Translations under genes and position numbers: made by a program
Part shown: positions 47,498-56,419 of the stretch, one piece after another
Position numbering within the stretch: the first letter of the stretch is position 1
Layout of the letters: each line of letters opens with the position of its first letter
Assembly (NCBI GenBank): GCA_028278525.1
Contig: JANQEE010000049.1
Location: 1-64,000, forward strand
Length of the DNA stretch: 64,000 nucleotides
DNA from: Minwuiaceae bacterium
Lineage (GTDB): Bacteria; Pseudomonadota; Alphaproteobacteria; Minwuiales; Minwuiaceae
Reading direction: 5' to 3'
Notes under the pieces: model-generated
Seen by the model: only the letters and a program-made list of their open reading frames with translations
What the model was told of the DNA's origin: nothing
Database searches by the model: none

Positions 47498-48747
47498 ACC
47501 GGCTTGACCAGTGCGTGGCGCTTCTTGCCGGCGGACAGTTTGATCAGGCCCTCTCCGTCGATATCGTCGGCGGTGACCTTGTGCAGTTCCTCGCCGATCG
47601 CGATGTCGTTGACGCGGCCGCCGCCGCCCTTGATCAGGCGCCGCGCTTCGCCGTTCGACTTGCAAAGCCCCGCCCTATTAAAGAGTTCGTAGGCCAGCAC
47701 GCCGGCTTCCAACTCCGCTTGCGGTACGTCGATCGACGGCAGGGCACTGCCCGCCGTGCCCGCTTCGAACGTCCGCCGCGCGGTTTCCGCCGCTTCCTCG
47801 GCAGCCGCCTCGCCGTGGCAAAGGCCGGTGGTTGCGTCGGCCAGGACCTTCTTCGCCTCGTTCAACTCCTGGCCCTGGAGTGCTTCCAGCCTGGCGATCT
47901 CGTCCAGCGGAAGTTCGGTGAACAGCCTGAGGAAGCGGCCAACATCGGCGTCGTCCACGTTGCGCCAGTACTGCCAGTAATCGTACGGTGACAACTGCTC
48001 GGCATTCAGCCAGACCGCGCCCTGGGCGGTCTTGCCCATTTTCGCGCCGGACGCCGTGGTCAGCAGCGGCGAGGTCAGCCCGAACAACGCGCGATTATCA
48101 ACCCGCCGCGCCAGCTCGACGCCATTGACGATGTTGCCCCACTGGTCGGAGCCACCCATCTGCAGGACGCAGCCGTGTCGCCGGCTCAGTTCCAGGAAGT
48201 CGTAGGCCTGCAGGATCATGTAGTTGAATTCGAGGAAGCTGAGCGGTTGCTCGCGCTCCAGCCGCAGCTTAACGCTGTCGAACCCGAGCATGCGGTTGAT
48301 CGAAAAATGCCGGCCAAAGTCGCGCAGGAACGGAATGTATTGCAGGTCTTCCAGCCAATCGGCGTTGTTGACCATCACCGCATCCGTCGGTCCGTCGCCG
48401 AAGGTAATGAAGTTGGTGAACTTCTGCTTGATGCTCGCCATGTTCTCGGCAATCTGGGCATCGGTCAGAAGCTGGCGGGTGGTGTCCCGGCCCGACGGGT
48501 CGCCAACCTTGGTCGTACCGCCACCCATCAGTACGATCGGCTTGTGGCCGGTCTGCTGGAACCAGCGCAGGATCATGATCGAGAGCAGGTGGCCGACATG
48601 CAGGCTGGGACCTGTGCAGTCGTAACCGACATACGCGACGACCCGGCCGTCCTGCGCCAGCCCATCCAACCCGTCCAGGTCTGTGCACTGGTGCATGTAA
48701 CCGCGTTCCACGATCGCGCGCAGGAAATCGGAGCGAGGTTCTGACAT
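47494..48747 (-). CDS. tyrS: Tyrosyl-tRNA synthetase
   Basis: 417 residues from ATG 48745-48747; the longer open frame continues across the promoter. Class I synthetase with the HIGH motif as HVGH ([10 protein letters not shown]), the KMSKS motif as KMGKT ([10 protein letters not shown]), the tyrosine-binding [10 protein letters not shown] and a C-terminal S4 RNA-binding domain ([23 protein letters not shown]). It charges tRNA-Tyr. Length and layout are normal for the bacterial TyrS type. It is divergent from anmK. Confidence 0.97.
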   Translation of the reverse strand: MSEPRSDFLRAIVERGYMHQCTDLDGLDGLAQDGRVVAYVGYDCTGPSLHVGHLLSIMILRWFQQTGHKPIVLMGGGTTKVGDPSGRDTTRQLLTDAQIAENMASIKQKFTNFITFGDGPTDAVMVNNADWLEDLQYIPFLRDFGRHFSINRMLGFDSVKLRLEREQPLSFLEFNYMILQAYDFLELSRRHGCVLQMGGSDQWGNIVNGVELARRVDNRALFGLTSPLLTTASGAKMGKTAQGAVWLNAEQLSPYDYWQYWRNVDDADVGRFLRLFTELPLDEIARLEALQGQELNEAKKVLADATTGLCHGEAAAEEAAETARRTFEAGTAGSALPSIDVPQAELEAGVLAYELFNRAGLCKSNGEARRLIKGGGGRVNDIAIGEELHKVTADDIDGEGLIKLSAGKKRHALVKPV

Positions 48748-48854
48748 CGAGATCGTACTGCCTTTGCGAAGCGGTGTTATGGTGTTTGCCAACAGGGCCG
48801 GGCCGTGTACCACATTCCCCAGCCTGAGTGAAGAATAGGGGTATAAGGGGTGTG

Positions 48855-49943
48855 ATGGCGGAGATCGTGACGGCATTGGGTTTGATGAGCGGTACGTCGC
48901 TGGACGGTATCGACGCGGCCATTCTGCGGACCGACGGATTGACCGTCACGGAGCCGGGGCCGTGGCTCAGCGAACCCTACGATGCCGAATTCAAACAGCT
49001 TCTGCATGCGACGCTGGAAGGCGACGCGGATGTCGACGAAGTGGAACGCGAGTTGACGGTCGCTCATGCCGAGGTCGTTCAGAAGTTACTTTCAAAAAAT
49101 TCTTTAAACATCAATGACATAAATATTATCGGCTTCCATGGCCAAACCATCCTGCATGAGCCGCACGAAAAACGAACCTGGCAGATCGGCAACGGAGAGC
49201 TGCTGGCGCAATTGACCGGCGTGCCTGTGGTCAACGATTTCCGCAGCGCCGACGTGGCAGCCGGCGGGCAGGGCGCGCCGTTTGCGCCGATCTATCATCA
49301 GGCTTTGGCTCACGACCTTTCCAAGCCGGTCGCCGTGTTGAACATCGGGGGCGTCGCCAATGTCACCTGGGTCGGCCCGGACCGCGAGTTGATCGCGTTC
49401 GACACGGGGCCCGGCAATGCCCTGGTCGACGACTGGGTGCGGCGTCATACCGGTCGGTCGATGGACGAGGACGGCGCGCTGGCGGCGGCGGGGACGGTGC
49501 ATGAAGACGTTGTCGACACCATGATGGCGAGCCCGTTCTTCGACGAACGGCCGCCGAAGTCGCTTGACCGAAACGACTTCGTCGTCAATGCCATGCGCGG
49601 GCTGGGACTGGAGGCGGGTACCGCCACCCTGACGGAATTCACCGCCCGCGCGGTTGCCGCGGCGCGCATCCATTTTCCGTCGCAGCCCCGGCGCTGGCTG
49701 GTGACGGGTGGCGGCCGCCACAACCCGGTCCTGATGGCATCGCTGCGTCGGCTGGTGCAAGCTCCGGTCGATCCGGTTGAGGCGGTCGGATGGCGCGGCG
49801 ACGCGCTGGAAGCGGAGGCTTTCGCTTATCTCGCGGTACGCAGCCAAAAGGGATTGCCGCTCAGTCTGCCGACGACGACGGGCGTGCCGCATCCGATGCA
49901 GGGCGGGCGGTTTCACGCGCCTGCCTTAGGCGGCGACCACTAG
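48855..49943 (+). CDS. anmK: Anhydro-N-acetylmuramic acid kinase
   Basis: 362 residues from ATG 48855. It opens and phosphorylates 1,6-anhydro-MurNAc to MurNAc-6-phosphate in peptidoglycan recycling. Typical N-terminus [16 protein letters not shown], the catalytic-region segment [35 protein letters not shown] and [10 protein letters not shown]. The AnmK-tyrS divergent arrangement is frequent in alphaproteobacteria. A short AT-rich stretch (49080-49130, codons for [14 protein letters not shown]) stands out within the gene. Confidence 0.95.
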   Translation: MAEIVTALGLMSGTSLDGIDAAILRTDGLTVTEPGPWLSEPYDAEFKQLLHATLEGDADVDEVERELTVAHAEVVQKLLSKNSLNINDINIIGFHGQTILHEPHEKRTWQIGNGELLAQLTGVPVVNDFRSADVAAGGQGAPFAPIYHQALAHDLSKPVAVLNIGGVANVTWVGPDRELIAFDTGPGNALVDDWVRRHTGRSMDEDGALAAAGTVHEDVVDTMMASPFFDERPPKSLDRNDFVVNAMRGLGLEAGTATLTEFTARAVAAARIHFPSQPRRWLVTGGGRHNPVLMASLRRLVQAPVDPVEAVGWRGDALEAEAFAYLAVRSQKGLPLSLPTTTGVPHPMQGGRFHAPALGGDH

Positions 49944-49958
49944 GTCCGCGCGGGATAC

Positions 49959-50615
49959 TCAGTCGGCGGGGACTGCCGGGTTCAACGCCTTGTCGAGGTA
50001 GGTCTCGACTTCCGTCGTCAACTCGGCCAATTGATTCTCGAACAGATGCCCGGCACCGTCGACGGTTTTGTAGTCGATGGTGATGCCCCGCTGACTGCGC
50101 AGCCGTTCCACAAGCTTGGCGACATCCGCTTCCGGCACCAGGTCGTCCTTGTTGCCGTGCAGGATCAGGCCGGACGACGGGCAGGGCGCCAGGAAACTGA
50201 AGTCGAACATATTGGCCGGCGGCGCGATGGATATGAAACCGGAGATTTCCGGCCGGCGCATCAGCAACTGCATCCCGATCCAGGCGCCGAAGGAGAAGCC
50301 CGCGATCCAGCATTTCGACGCGTCCGGGTTGATGTTCTGCATCCAATCCAGCGCCGACGCCGCGTCCGACAACTCGCCGACCCCCTGATCGTATTCGCCC
50401 TGGCTTCGCCCGACCCCCCGGAAATTGAAGCGCAGCACCGAGAAGCCGCGCGCCTTGAAGATCTGGAAGATCTGGAACACCACCTTGTTGTTCATGGTCC
50501 CGCCATATTGCGGGTGAGGGTGCAAGATCAGCGCGATCGGCGCGTTCGGCTCTTTGAAATGGTGATAACGGCCTTCCAGGCGGCCTTCCGGACCGTTGAA
50601 TACGACTTCTGGCAT
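49959..50615 (-). CDS. Alpha/beta hydrolase (dienelactone-hydrolase-like)
   Basis: 218 residues. LILHPHPQYGGTMNNKVVFQI near the N-terminus, FNFRGVGRSQGEYDQG, then the nucleophile elbow GFSFGA (Ser), LILHGNKDDLVP (Asp) and GAGHLFENQ (His) form a complete triad. Small cytoplasmic hydrolase of unknown substrate. It is divergent from the IscR-type gene, a placement I recall as common in alphaproteobacteria. It converges on anmK with a 15-base gap. Confidence 0.85.
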   Translation of the reverse strand: MPEVVFNGPEGRLEGRYHHFKEPNAPIALILHPHPQYGGTMNNKVVFQIFQIFKARGFSVLRFNFRGVGRSQGEYDQGVGELSDAASALDWMQNINPDASKCWIAGFSFGAWIGMQLLMRRPEISGFISIAPPANMFDFSFLAPCPSSGLILHGNKDDLVPEADVAKLVERLRSQRGITIDYKTVDGAGHLFENQLAELTTEVETYLDKALNPAVPAD

Positions 50616-50690
50616 GTTTGCTGTCTTAACTTTCCCAGAAACAGGATCTCCCCGCGGCTACCCGGCGCCGCGGTGCTCCATGTCCAATTG

Positions 50691-50718
50691 TTGACTGAAA
50701 CACTTGGTTTCTTATACT
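50691..50718 (+). promoter_or_regulatory. Predicted sigma-70 promoter for the IscR-type/desulfurase operon
   Basis: TTGACT (50691-50696), 16-base spacer and TATACT (50713-50718): each hexamer has five of six consensus bases. It reads toward the regulator gene, leaving a leader of about 165 bases before the GTG at 50890. Confidence 0.65.
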
Positions 50719-50794
50719 GCCCGCACAATAGTCCGGTTTGCACTTTATTGCCACTGTCCGTTGCGGATTCCGTCCATTTGGAATTGATGTTTGG

Positions 50795-50817
50795 CGGAAT
50801 ATCTTACGTTTATTCCG
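50795..50817. promoter_or_regulatory. Inverted repeat in the leader of the IscR-type operon
   Basis: CGGAATA (50795-50801) and TATTCCG (50811-50817) are perfect 7-bp arms around a 9-base AT-rich spacer. They could be a protein operator with half-sites about 16 bases apart, or an RNA hairpin in the leader. The sequence does not match the E. coli IscR type 1 or type 2 sites. Confidence 0.45.
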
Positions 50818-50889
50818 GTCGGCGCGGCTTCGAAATTAGCCGGGCCGCTTTAAATACCGGCGCCCAGGCGCGACGATTTGGAGTTAAGG

Positions 50890-51330
50890 GTGAAGCTGAC
50901 CACCAAAGGGCGTTACGCGGTGACCGCGATGGTCGATCTGGCGGCCCATAGCAACGGGAAGCCGGTGACGCTGGCCGAAATCGCCAACCGCCAGAATATC
51001 TCGCTGTCTTACCTGGAGCAGTTGTTCGCGAAAATGCGCCGCGCCGGGCTGGTTGGTTCGGTGCGCGGACCGGGCGGCGGATATAGATTGGTGCGCGCGG
51101 CGACGGAAACGCGGATCGCCGATATCGTGCGCGCCGTCGACGATCCCATTGCCAGCGACGCCTTGGTGGCGCGGTCTGACGCCGGCGACCGCGTGCATCT
51201 GGTGACCGCTGACTTGTGGGTTGCGTTGAACGATCATGTGCAGCGCTATCTCAATGCCGTGTCGCTGGCCCATGTCCTGGAAAGGAATGTGAGCATCGAT
51301 GGGCAGGCGGCGACAGAGGGCGTGGAATGA
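50890..51330 (+). CDS. IscR-type Rrf2 regulator without cysteines
   Basis: 146 residues from GTG 50890, preceded by GGAG with 6-base spacing; this gives the normal IscR start (VKLTTKGRYAVTAMVDLA). Winged HTH (about 1-65) and the dimerisation helix are standard, including NRQNISLSYLEQLFAKMRRAGLVGSVRGPGGGY. The cluster-binding region, which in E. coli IscR has Cys92, Cys98, Cys104 and His107, here reads DALVARSDAGDRVHLVTADLW, and the whole protein contains no Cys. It therefore cannot hold a [2Fe-2S] cluster by the usual cysteine ligands. It heads the operon and overlaps the next gene by 4 bases, so it probably still regulates it. Confidence 0.9.
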   Translation: MKLTTKGRYAVTAMVDLAAHSNGKPVTLAEIANRQNISLSYLEQLFAKMRRAGLVGSVRGPGGGYRLVRAATETRIADIVRAVDDPIASDALVARSDAGDRVHLVTADLWVALNDHVQRYLNAVSLAHVLERNVSIDGQAATEGVE

Positions 51331-52445
51331 CCGGCGCCGTCGCTTACCTCGATTACAACGCGACGGCACCGTTGCGGCCAGACGTGGCCGACGCGGTTGC
51401 GGAGGCCCTGGCCGCCGGTGGCAACCCGTCGTCGGTTCACGCATCGGGCCGTGCGGCTCGCCAGCGAATAGAACAGGCACGCGCGACTGTGGCCAACTTG
51501 GTCGGCGCGGAGTCACGTCAGGTGGCGTTCACCTCCGGCGGCACGGAAGCCAACCATACCGCGCTCTCCGCAACCGGCGCCGAGCGCCTGATCGTATCGG
51601 CCGTCGAGCATGATTCGGTGCTGGCGCCCGCGCGCGCCATGAACGTCCAGGTTGACATTCTGCCTGTCCATCCGGATGGACAGGTCGATACGGCCGCGCT
51701 GGATCGATTGCTGGCCCAGGACGCGAAACGGACGCTGGTGTCCGTCATGCTGGCCAACAACGAAACCGGCGTCATACAGCCGGTTGCCGATGTCGCCGCC
51801 ATGGCGCATAAGCACAACGCGATGGTTCACTGCGATGGCGTTCAGGCAGCCGGCAAGCTGCCGCTGGATGTCAACGAGCTGGGTGTCGATTTGCTTACGC
51901 TGTCGGGCCATAAACTGGCGGCGCCGGCCGGTGTCGGCGCCCTGGTCGTCGGCGAGGCGGTCGCGTTTTCGCCGCGGCAGACCGGTGGCGGACAGGAACT
52001 CGGGCGCCGCGCCGGAACGGAAAACGTCGCGGGCATCGTCGGGATGGGTATGGCGGCGACAATTGCCGCGGCGCTGGCGGAGAAGGATCGATTGCGCGCT
52101 TTGCGCGATTCCCTGGAAGCCCGGCTGCTTGATATTTCGCCCGCCAGCCGCGTCTTCGGGGCCGATGCGCCGCGCCTGCCGAACACCACCTGCATTACCA
52201 TGCCCGGCGTTGCCGCCGAGCTGCAGGTGATGGCGCTGGACCTGGCGGGTGTGGCCGTCAGCGCCGGCGCGGCCTGTTCGTCCGGCAAAGTACAGGCGTC
52301 GCATGTGCTGCGCGCCATGGGCGCGGACGAAGAGGCGGCCACGTCGGCGATCCGCGTCAGCACCGGCTGGGCAACGACCCCGGCGGATATCGACCGGTTG
52401 GTTGAGGCCTGGAGTGCGCTATATCAACGCAAGCACGCGGTATAG
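51327..52445 (+). CDS. Cysteine desulfurase (NifS-like), first copy
   Basis: 372 residues from ATG 51327, overlapping the regulator stop (ATGA). PLP enzyme that takes sulfur from cysteine for Fe-S clusters. N-terminus VAYLDYNATAPLRPDVADAV, PLP Lys at K196 (LSGHKLAAPAGVGAL), active-site Cys at C317 (GAACSSGKVQASHVL). The second desulfurase follows 11 bases later. The sequence around the catalytic Cys differs between them (AACSSGK here, SACTSTA there), so they are not recent duplicates. Confidence 0.9.
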   Translation: MTGAVAYLDYNATAPLRPDVADAVAEALAAGGNPSSVHASGRAARQRIEQARATVANLVGAESRQVAFTSGGTEANHTALSATGAERLIVSAVEHDSVLAPARAMNVQVDILPVHPDGQVDTAALDRLLAQDAKRTLVSVMLANNETGVIQPVADVAAMAHKHNAMVHCDGVQAAGKLPLDVNELGVDLLTLSGHKLAAPAGVGALVVGEAVAFSPRQTGGGQELGRRAGTENVAGIVGMGMAATIAAALAEKDRLRALRDSLEARLLDISPASRVFGADAPRLPNTTCITMPGVAAELQVMALDLAGVAVSAGAACSSGKVQASHVLRAMGADEEAATSAIRVSTGWATTPADIDRLVEAWSALYQRKHAV

Positions 52446-52456
52446 GCAATCAGGCC

Positions 52457-53653
52457 ATGAACACGACTTCGCAACGCAACATCAAGCTGCCGATCTATCT
52501 GGACTACCACGCCACCACGCCGGTCGATCCGCGCGTGCTTGACGCCATGCTGCCGTACTTTAAGGAAGCTTTCGGCAATCCTCATTCGGTCACGCACGAA
52601 TTCGGGTGGATCGCGGAGAACGCCGCGGAGACGGCGCGCGCCCAGATCGCCGCCGTGGTCGGGGCGCGGACGAAGGAAATCGTCTTCACCTCCGGTGCAA
52701 CGGAGTCCAACAACCTGGCGCTGAAGGGCGTTGCGCGCGCCTTACGTGGCGAACGCGATCACGTTGTCACGCTGGAGACCGAGCACAAATGCGTGTTGGA
52801 GAGTGCGCGGGCGTTGGAACGCGAAGGCACGCGGGTGACGATGCTGCCGGTGGAGAAGACCGGCCTGGTCGACCTGGACCGGCTGCGTGAGGCGGTTGGC
52901 CCCGAGACCGCCTTGGTTTCCGTCATGGCGGTAAACAACGAAATCGGCGTGATCCAGCCGCTGACGGAGATCGGCGCCATCTGCCGGGAAGCCGGCGCGC
53001 TGTTGCATACCGATGCCGCCCAGGCGCTCGGTAAGATTCCACTGGACGTCCAGGCGATGAACATCGACCTGATGAGCCTGACCGCGCACAAGATGTACGG
53101 CCCGAAAGGCATCGGCGCGCTTTACGTGCGAAGCCGGCCGCCGGTTCCAATGCGGCCGCTGTTTTCCGGCGGCGGGCAGGAGCAGGGCTTACGCGCCGGT
53201 ACCTTGCCGCCACCGCTTTGCGTTGGGTTTGGGACGGCCTGCGAGATCGCGGCCGCCGAACTGGCGGAAGAGGCGGATCGTCTCCGGTCACTGCGTGATA
53301 GGCTGCAGGCCGGTGTGACCGGTGCGCTCGACGGCGTGACGTTAAACGGCGATGCGGACCGGCGCGTGGCGGGCAATCTCAATCTCAGTTTCGCCGGGAT
53401 AGACGGCGATGCGCTGCTCATGGCGCTGAAGGATCTGGCGGTATCGTCCGGTTCCGCGTGCACGTCGACGGCGATGGAGCCATCCCATGTGCTGCGTGGG
53501 ATCGGTCTGGACGACGCGGCGACCTACGCGTCGATCCGGTTCGGGTTGGGTCGGTTCACGACGGAAGCGGAGATCGACTACGCAATTGAGGCCGTCGTTG
53601 ACCAGACCCGGAAACTCCGCCAGAAAACGACCGGGCAGGCGGCGGCAAGCTGA
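52457..53653 (+). CDS. iscS: Cysteine desulfurase IscS type, second copy
   Basis: 398 residues. YLDYHATTPVDPRVLDAMLPYF at the start, FTSGATESNNLALKG, PLP Lys at K212 (LTAHKMYGPKGIGALYVR), and catalytic C335 in SSGSACTSTAMEPSHVLRGIG, the long-loop IscS form. It supplies sulfur for Fe-S assembly, probably to the SufBCD scaffold 8 kb downstream, since no iscU is visible here. It is followed by the ferredoxin gene. Confidence 0.93.
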   Translation: MNTTSQRNIKLPIYLDYHATTPVDPRVLDAMLPYFKEAFGNPHSVTHEFGWIAENAAETARAQIAAVVGARTKEIVFTSGATESNNLALKGVARALRGERDHVVTLETEHKCVLESARALEREGTRVTMLPVEKTGLVDLDRLREAVGPETALVSVMAVNNEIGVIQPLTEIGAICREAGALLHTDAAQALGKIPLDVQAMNIDLMSLTAHKMYGPKGIGALYVRSRPPVPMRPLFSGGGQEQGLRAGTLPPPLCVGFGTACEIAAAELAEEADRLRSLRDRLQAGVTGALDGVTLNGDADRRVAGNLNLSFAGIDGDALLMALKDLAVSSGSACTSTAMEPSHVLRGIGLDDAATYASIRFGLGRFTTEAEIDYAIEAVVDQTRKLRQKTTGQAAAS

Positions 53654-53717
53654 CCTGCAGGGCGGTTCTCTCCAGCAACAGGAAAAGCGCCGGCGGGCAT
53701 GCCGAGAGTGAGGTTCG

Positions 53718-54047
53718 ATGCCGAAAATGACTTTTGTCAATCCGGACGGAACGAGGATCGAGGTGGATGCACCGGTCGGATTCTCAGTGCTGCAGATCGC
53801 CCACCGCAACGATGTGGATATCGAAGGCGCCTGCGAGGGATCGATGGCCTGCTCGACCTGCCACGTTGTCGTGGACCCCGCCTGGTTCGACCGCCTGGAT
53901 GACCCGAGCGAGGAGGAGGAGGACATGCTCGACCTGGCGTTTGGCTTGACCCAGACGTCGCGGCTTGGCTGCCAGTTGGTCATGACCGAGGAACTGGACG
54001 GGCTGGTCGTCCGTCTGCCTGACCAGACCCACAACATGATGCTGTAG
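53718..54047 (+). CDS. fdx: [2Fe-2S] ferredoxin, Isc/adrenodoxin type
   Basis: 109 residues. Cluster ligands C39, C45, C48 (ACEGSMACSTCHV) and C85 (LGCQLVMT) have the Fdx/adrenodoxin spacing. Acidic patch DDPSEEEEDMLDLA is the usual contact surface for redox partners. It can donate electrons during cluster assembly or to oxygenases. Position after two desulfurases supports the assembly role; the nearby oxygenase-like genes make a second role possible (inference). Confidence 0.93.
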   Translation: MPKMTFVNPDGTRIEVDAPVGFSVLQIAHRNDVDIEGACEGSMACSTCHVVVDPAWFDRLDDPSEEEEDMLDLAFGLTQTSRLGCQLVMTEELDGLVVRLPDQTHNMML

Positions 54048-54064
54048 CGAGGGGCCGACCGACG

Positions 54065-54736
54065 ATGGGCAACAGATTGTACGACCGGCTGAAGGGCGCC
54101 TGTGTCGACGATTGGCGCGCTTATACCGAGCACGCATTCGTTCGCCAACTGGCGGTCGGTGCTTTGCCGGAGGAATCCTTCCGTCACTACTTGGGCCAGG
54201 ACTATATGTTCCTGATCCACTTCGCCCGGGCCTATGCGCTGGCCGTCTACAAATCCGATAATCTGGCGGACATGCGCGCCGCCGCCGAAACCATAACCGG
54301 GCTGTTGAATGTCGAGATGGGACTGCATGTCGACTATTGCGCCGGCTGGGGCCTGACCGAATCCGACATGGAAGCCCTGCCGGAAGCAAAATCCACGATG
54401 GCCTACACGCGGTACGTTCTGGAGAAAGGGATGGCGGGCGACATCCTCGACCTTCAGGTAGCGCTGGCCCCCTGCGTCATCGGCTACGGCGAAATCGGGC
54501 AGCGGCTTGCCGGCGACCCGGGGACGGTGAGGGACGGCAATCCCTATGTCACCTGGATCGATATGTATGCCGGTGCCGAGTACCAGGAGATCATGCAGAA
54601 GGCGATCTCGCATCTCGACCGCTTGGCAGACAGCCGCATGACGGAGGCCCGCTTCGACAGCTTGGCGAAGACCTTCCGCCAGGCGACCCTGCTGGAGGCT
54701 GACTTCTGGGAAATGGGCCTGACCCTGGCGAACTAG
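54065..54736 (+). CDS. tenA: TenA family aminopyrimidine aminohydrolase / thiaminase II
   Basis: 223 residues, all-helical heme-oxygenase-like fold. Catalytic Cys at C137 in ALAPCVIGYGEIG marks the TenA_C class, and HYLGQDYMFLIHFARAYALA and the terminal EADFWEMGL are typical. It salvages the pyrimidine part of degraded thiamin. It lies 17 bases after fdx on the same strand; a thiamin salvage gene at the end of an Fe-S operon is unusual, and transcription may simply run through. Confidence 0.92.
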   Translation: MGNRLYDRLKGACVDDWRAYTEHAFVRQLAVGALPEESFRHYLGQDYMFLIHFARAYALAVYKSDNLADMRAAAETITGLLNVEMGLHVDYCAGWGLTESDMEALPEAKSTMAYTRYVLEKGMAGDILDLQVALAPCVIGYGEIGQRLAGDPGTVRDGNPYVTWIDMYAGAEYQEIMQKAISHLDRLADSRMTEARFDSLAKTFRQATLLEADFWEMGLTLAN

Positions 54737-54752
54737 GCAGGCAACCTTCGTA

Positions 54753-55511
54753 TCAGAGGAACACCGTTCCGCCGTCGACAGAAATCGTCTGGCCTGTCAC
54801 GAACTTGCTGGCGTCCGACGCCAAATAAATCACCGTGCCGACCAGATCCGACGTATCCAGATTTTCCGGGATCGACTGGCCGGAGGCGATGACCTCCAGC
54901 GCTTTGTCGTATTTGTCGCCCATGAACTGCCGGGTGCCTTCCGTCGTCACCGCCGACGGGGCGACCGCGTTGACGCGGATCTTGGCCTTGCCGAGTTCCC
55001 GAGCCAGGCCCCTGGTCATGCCGATCACCGCAGCTTTCGACGTGGTGTAGTGCAACGCATAAGGCAGGCCGTAGGTCGCGGCGAGCGAGGCGATATTGAT
55101 CACCGATCCGCCGCCCCGTTCCAACATGTGCGGAACGGCCGCCTTGCAGCATTGCCACATACCCTTGACGTTCACGTTCATGCAGGCGTCCCACTCGGCC
55201 GGGTCCAGGTCGTTAAAGCGGCCGCCGGAAAGGGTGCCGTAAAGCGCCGCGTTGTTGACCAGGATATCGATCCCACCGAACATGTCCTTAGTCTCCGCGG
55301 CTGCCGTGGTCAGCGCGTCCATGTCGGTGATGTCGACGCTGCGGCCGATGCATTTGCCGCCCTTGGCCTCGACGGCGGCGACGGTGTCGGCGCAATCCGT
55401 CAGGTCCAGGGCTGTGATTGCGGCGCCCGCTTCCGCCATGGCGACGGCGTAGGCCTGACCCAGGCCCTGAGCCGCGCCGGTTACGATCGCCACTTTTCCG
55501 TTCAGTGTCAT
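54753..55511 (-). CDS. Short-chain dehydrogenase/reductase
   Basis: 252 residues from ATG 55509-55511, which overlaps the stop of the upstream phosphoesterase gene by 4 bases (ATGA), fixing the start. NAD(P) motif TGAAQGLGQAYA, NNAA, catalytic Ser in INIASLAATYG and YTTSK (Tyr-x3-Lys), C-terminal GQTISVDGGTVFL. The Asp after the second strand (ALDLTD) suggests preference for NAD(H). Substrate unknown. Converges on tenA. Confidence 0.9.
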   Translation of the reverse strand: MTLNGKVAIVTGAAQGLGQAYAVAMAEAGAAITALDLTDCADTVAAVEAKGGKCIGRSVDITDMDALTTAAAETKDMFGGIDILVNNAALYGTLSGGRFNDLDPAEWDACMNVNVKGMWQCCKAAVPHMLERGGGSVINIASLAATYGLPYALHYTTSKAAVIGMTRGLARELGKAKIRVNAVAPSAVTTEGTRQFMGDKYDKALEVIASGQSIPENLDTSDLVGTVIYLASDASKFVTGQTISVDGGTVFL

Positions 55512-56347
55512 GACGTTGCTTCCCATAAATTATCCGCAATTTTCCATTCTTTGCCGTCGAAGACCGTTCGGGTCTCGTAATCTTCGATGTAGCTCGTATG
55601 GGTGACCAGCCCGTCGTCGCCGTCCCAATAATGCAGCAGGCACAAGATGGGCTCTTTCGTCAGCCCGACCCCCTCTTGCGGCCGCAAATCCAGCTCAAGC
55701 TGGACCGCTATGCTTGGGCAGGTCTGGGCAACGGTGTGGCGGAACCGCCTGGTGACCGGTCGGTGCAGGTGGCCGGACAGGATACGTTCCACCTGGTTGT
55801 GGCGGTCGACCACGTCGCCGAACCCATCGGCGCCGATCAGCGCCATGCCGTCCATCGTGCGCATCCCGGTTCGGAACGGCGGATGATGCAGACAGACCAC
55901 CGTGGCGCGGTCCGGCGCCTCCGCCAGACGCGCATCCAACCAGGCCAGCCGCTCGGCACAAAGCTCGCCATGTTCTTCGCCCGGCACGAGTGTGTCGAGC
56001 ATGATCAGGCGGAACGGACCGGCTTCCACCGTGTAGTGCAGGAACCCTCCCCCCGGTAAGTAGTCATGATCGGGAAAAACCGACCGCAAGGCATCGCGAT
56101 CATCGTGGTTGCCGGGTAACAGGTAGACCGGCATCTCAAGCGGAGCCAGCAGCGCCCGCAAAAGCCGGTATTCCGCTTCCGTGCCGCACGCGACCAGGTC
56201 GCCGGTGGCGACGAGGACATCCGGCCTGGGGTCAAGCCGGTTCAAATGGCTTACAGCCTGACTGAGGCTGGCGGCGCCGGCAAAGACAGAATCGTGCGGC
56301 GTGTCCGGCTCAGCGACATGCATGTCGCTTATCTGGGCGATGATCAT
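55508..56347 (-). CDS. Metallophosphoesterase, CpdA-like (cyclic nucleotide phosphodiesterase class III)
   Basis: 279 residues. Metal-binding motifs in order: AQISDMHV (DxH), VATGDLVACG (GD), LLPGNHDDRDAL (GNHD), VVCLHHPPFRTG (H) and LSGHLHRPV (GHxH). These are complete for a di-metal phosphoesterase of the CpdA/Rv0805 group, which hydrolyse 3',5'-cAMP or other cyclic phosphodiesters. Physiological substrate not shown. It is transcribed with the SDR gene. Confidence 0.88.
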   Translation of the reverse strand: MIIAQISDMHVAEPDTPHDSVFAGAASLSQAVSHLNRLDPRPDVLVATGDLVACGTEAEYRLLRALLAPLEMPVYLLPGNHDDRDALRSVFPDHDYLPGGGFLHYTVEAGPFRLIMLDTLVPGEEHGELCAERLAWLDARLAEAPDRATVVCLHHPPFRTGMRTMDGMALIGADGFGDVVDRHNQVERILSGHLHRPVTRRFRHTVAQTCPSIAVQLELDLRPQEGVGLTKEPILCLLHYWDGDDGLVTHTSYIEDYETRTVFDGKEWKIADNLWEATS

Positions 56348-56419
56348 GGGTGAAGACTAATAGGGTAGGCCGCGTCTGTCATGGGCGGCCCGGCCGGTAA
56401 TTGACGGTGTCAGCCGGAT

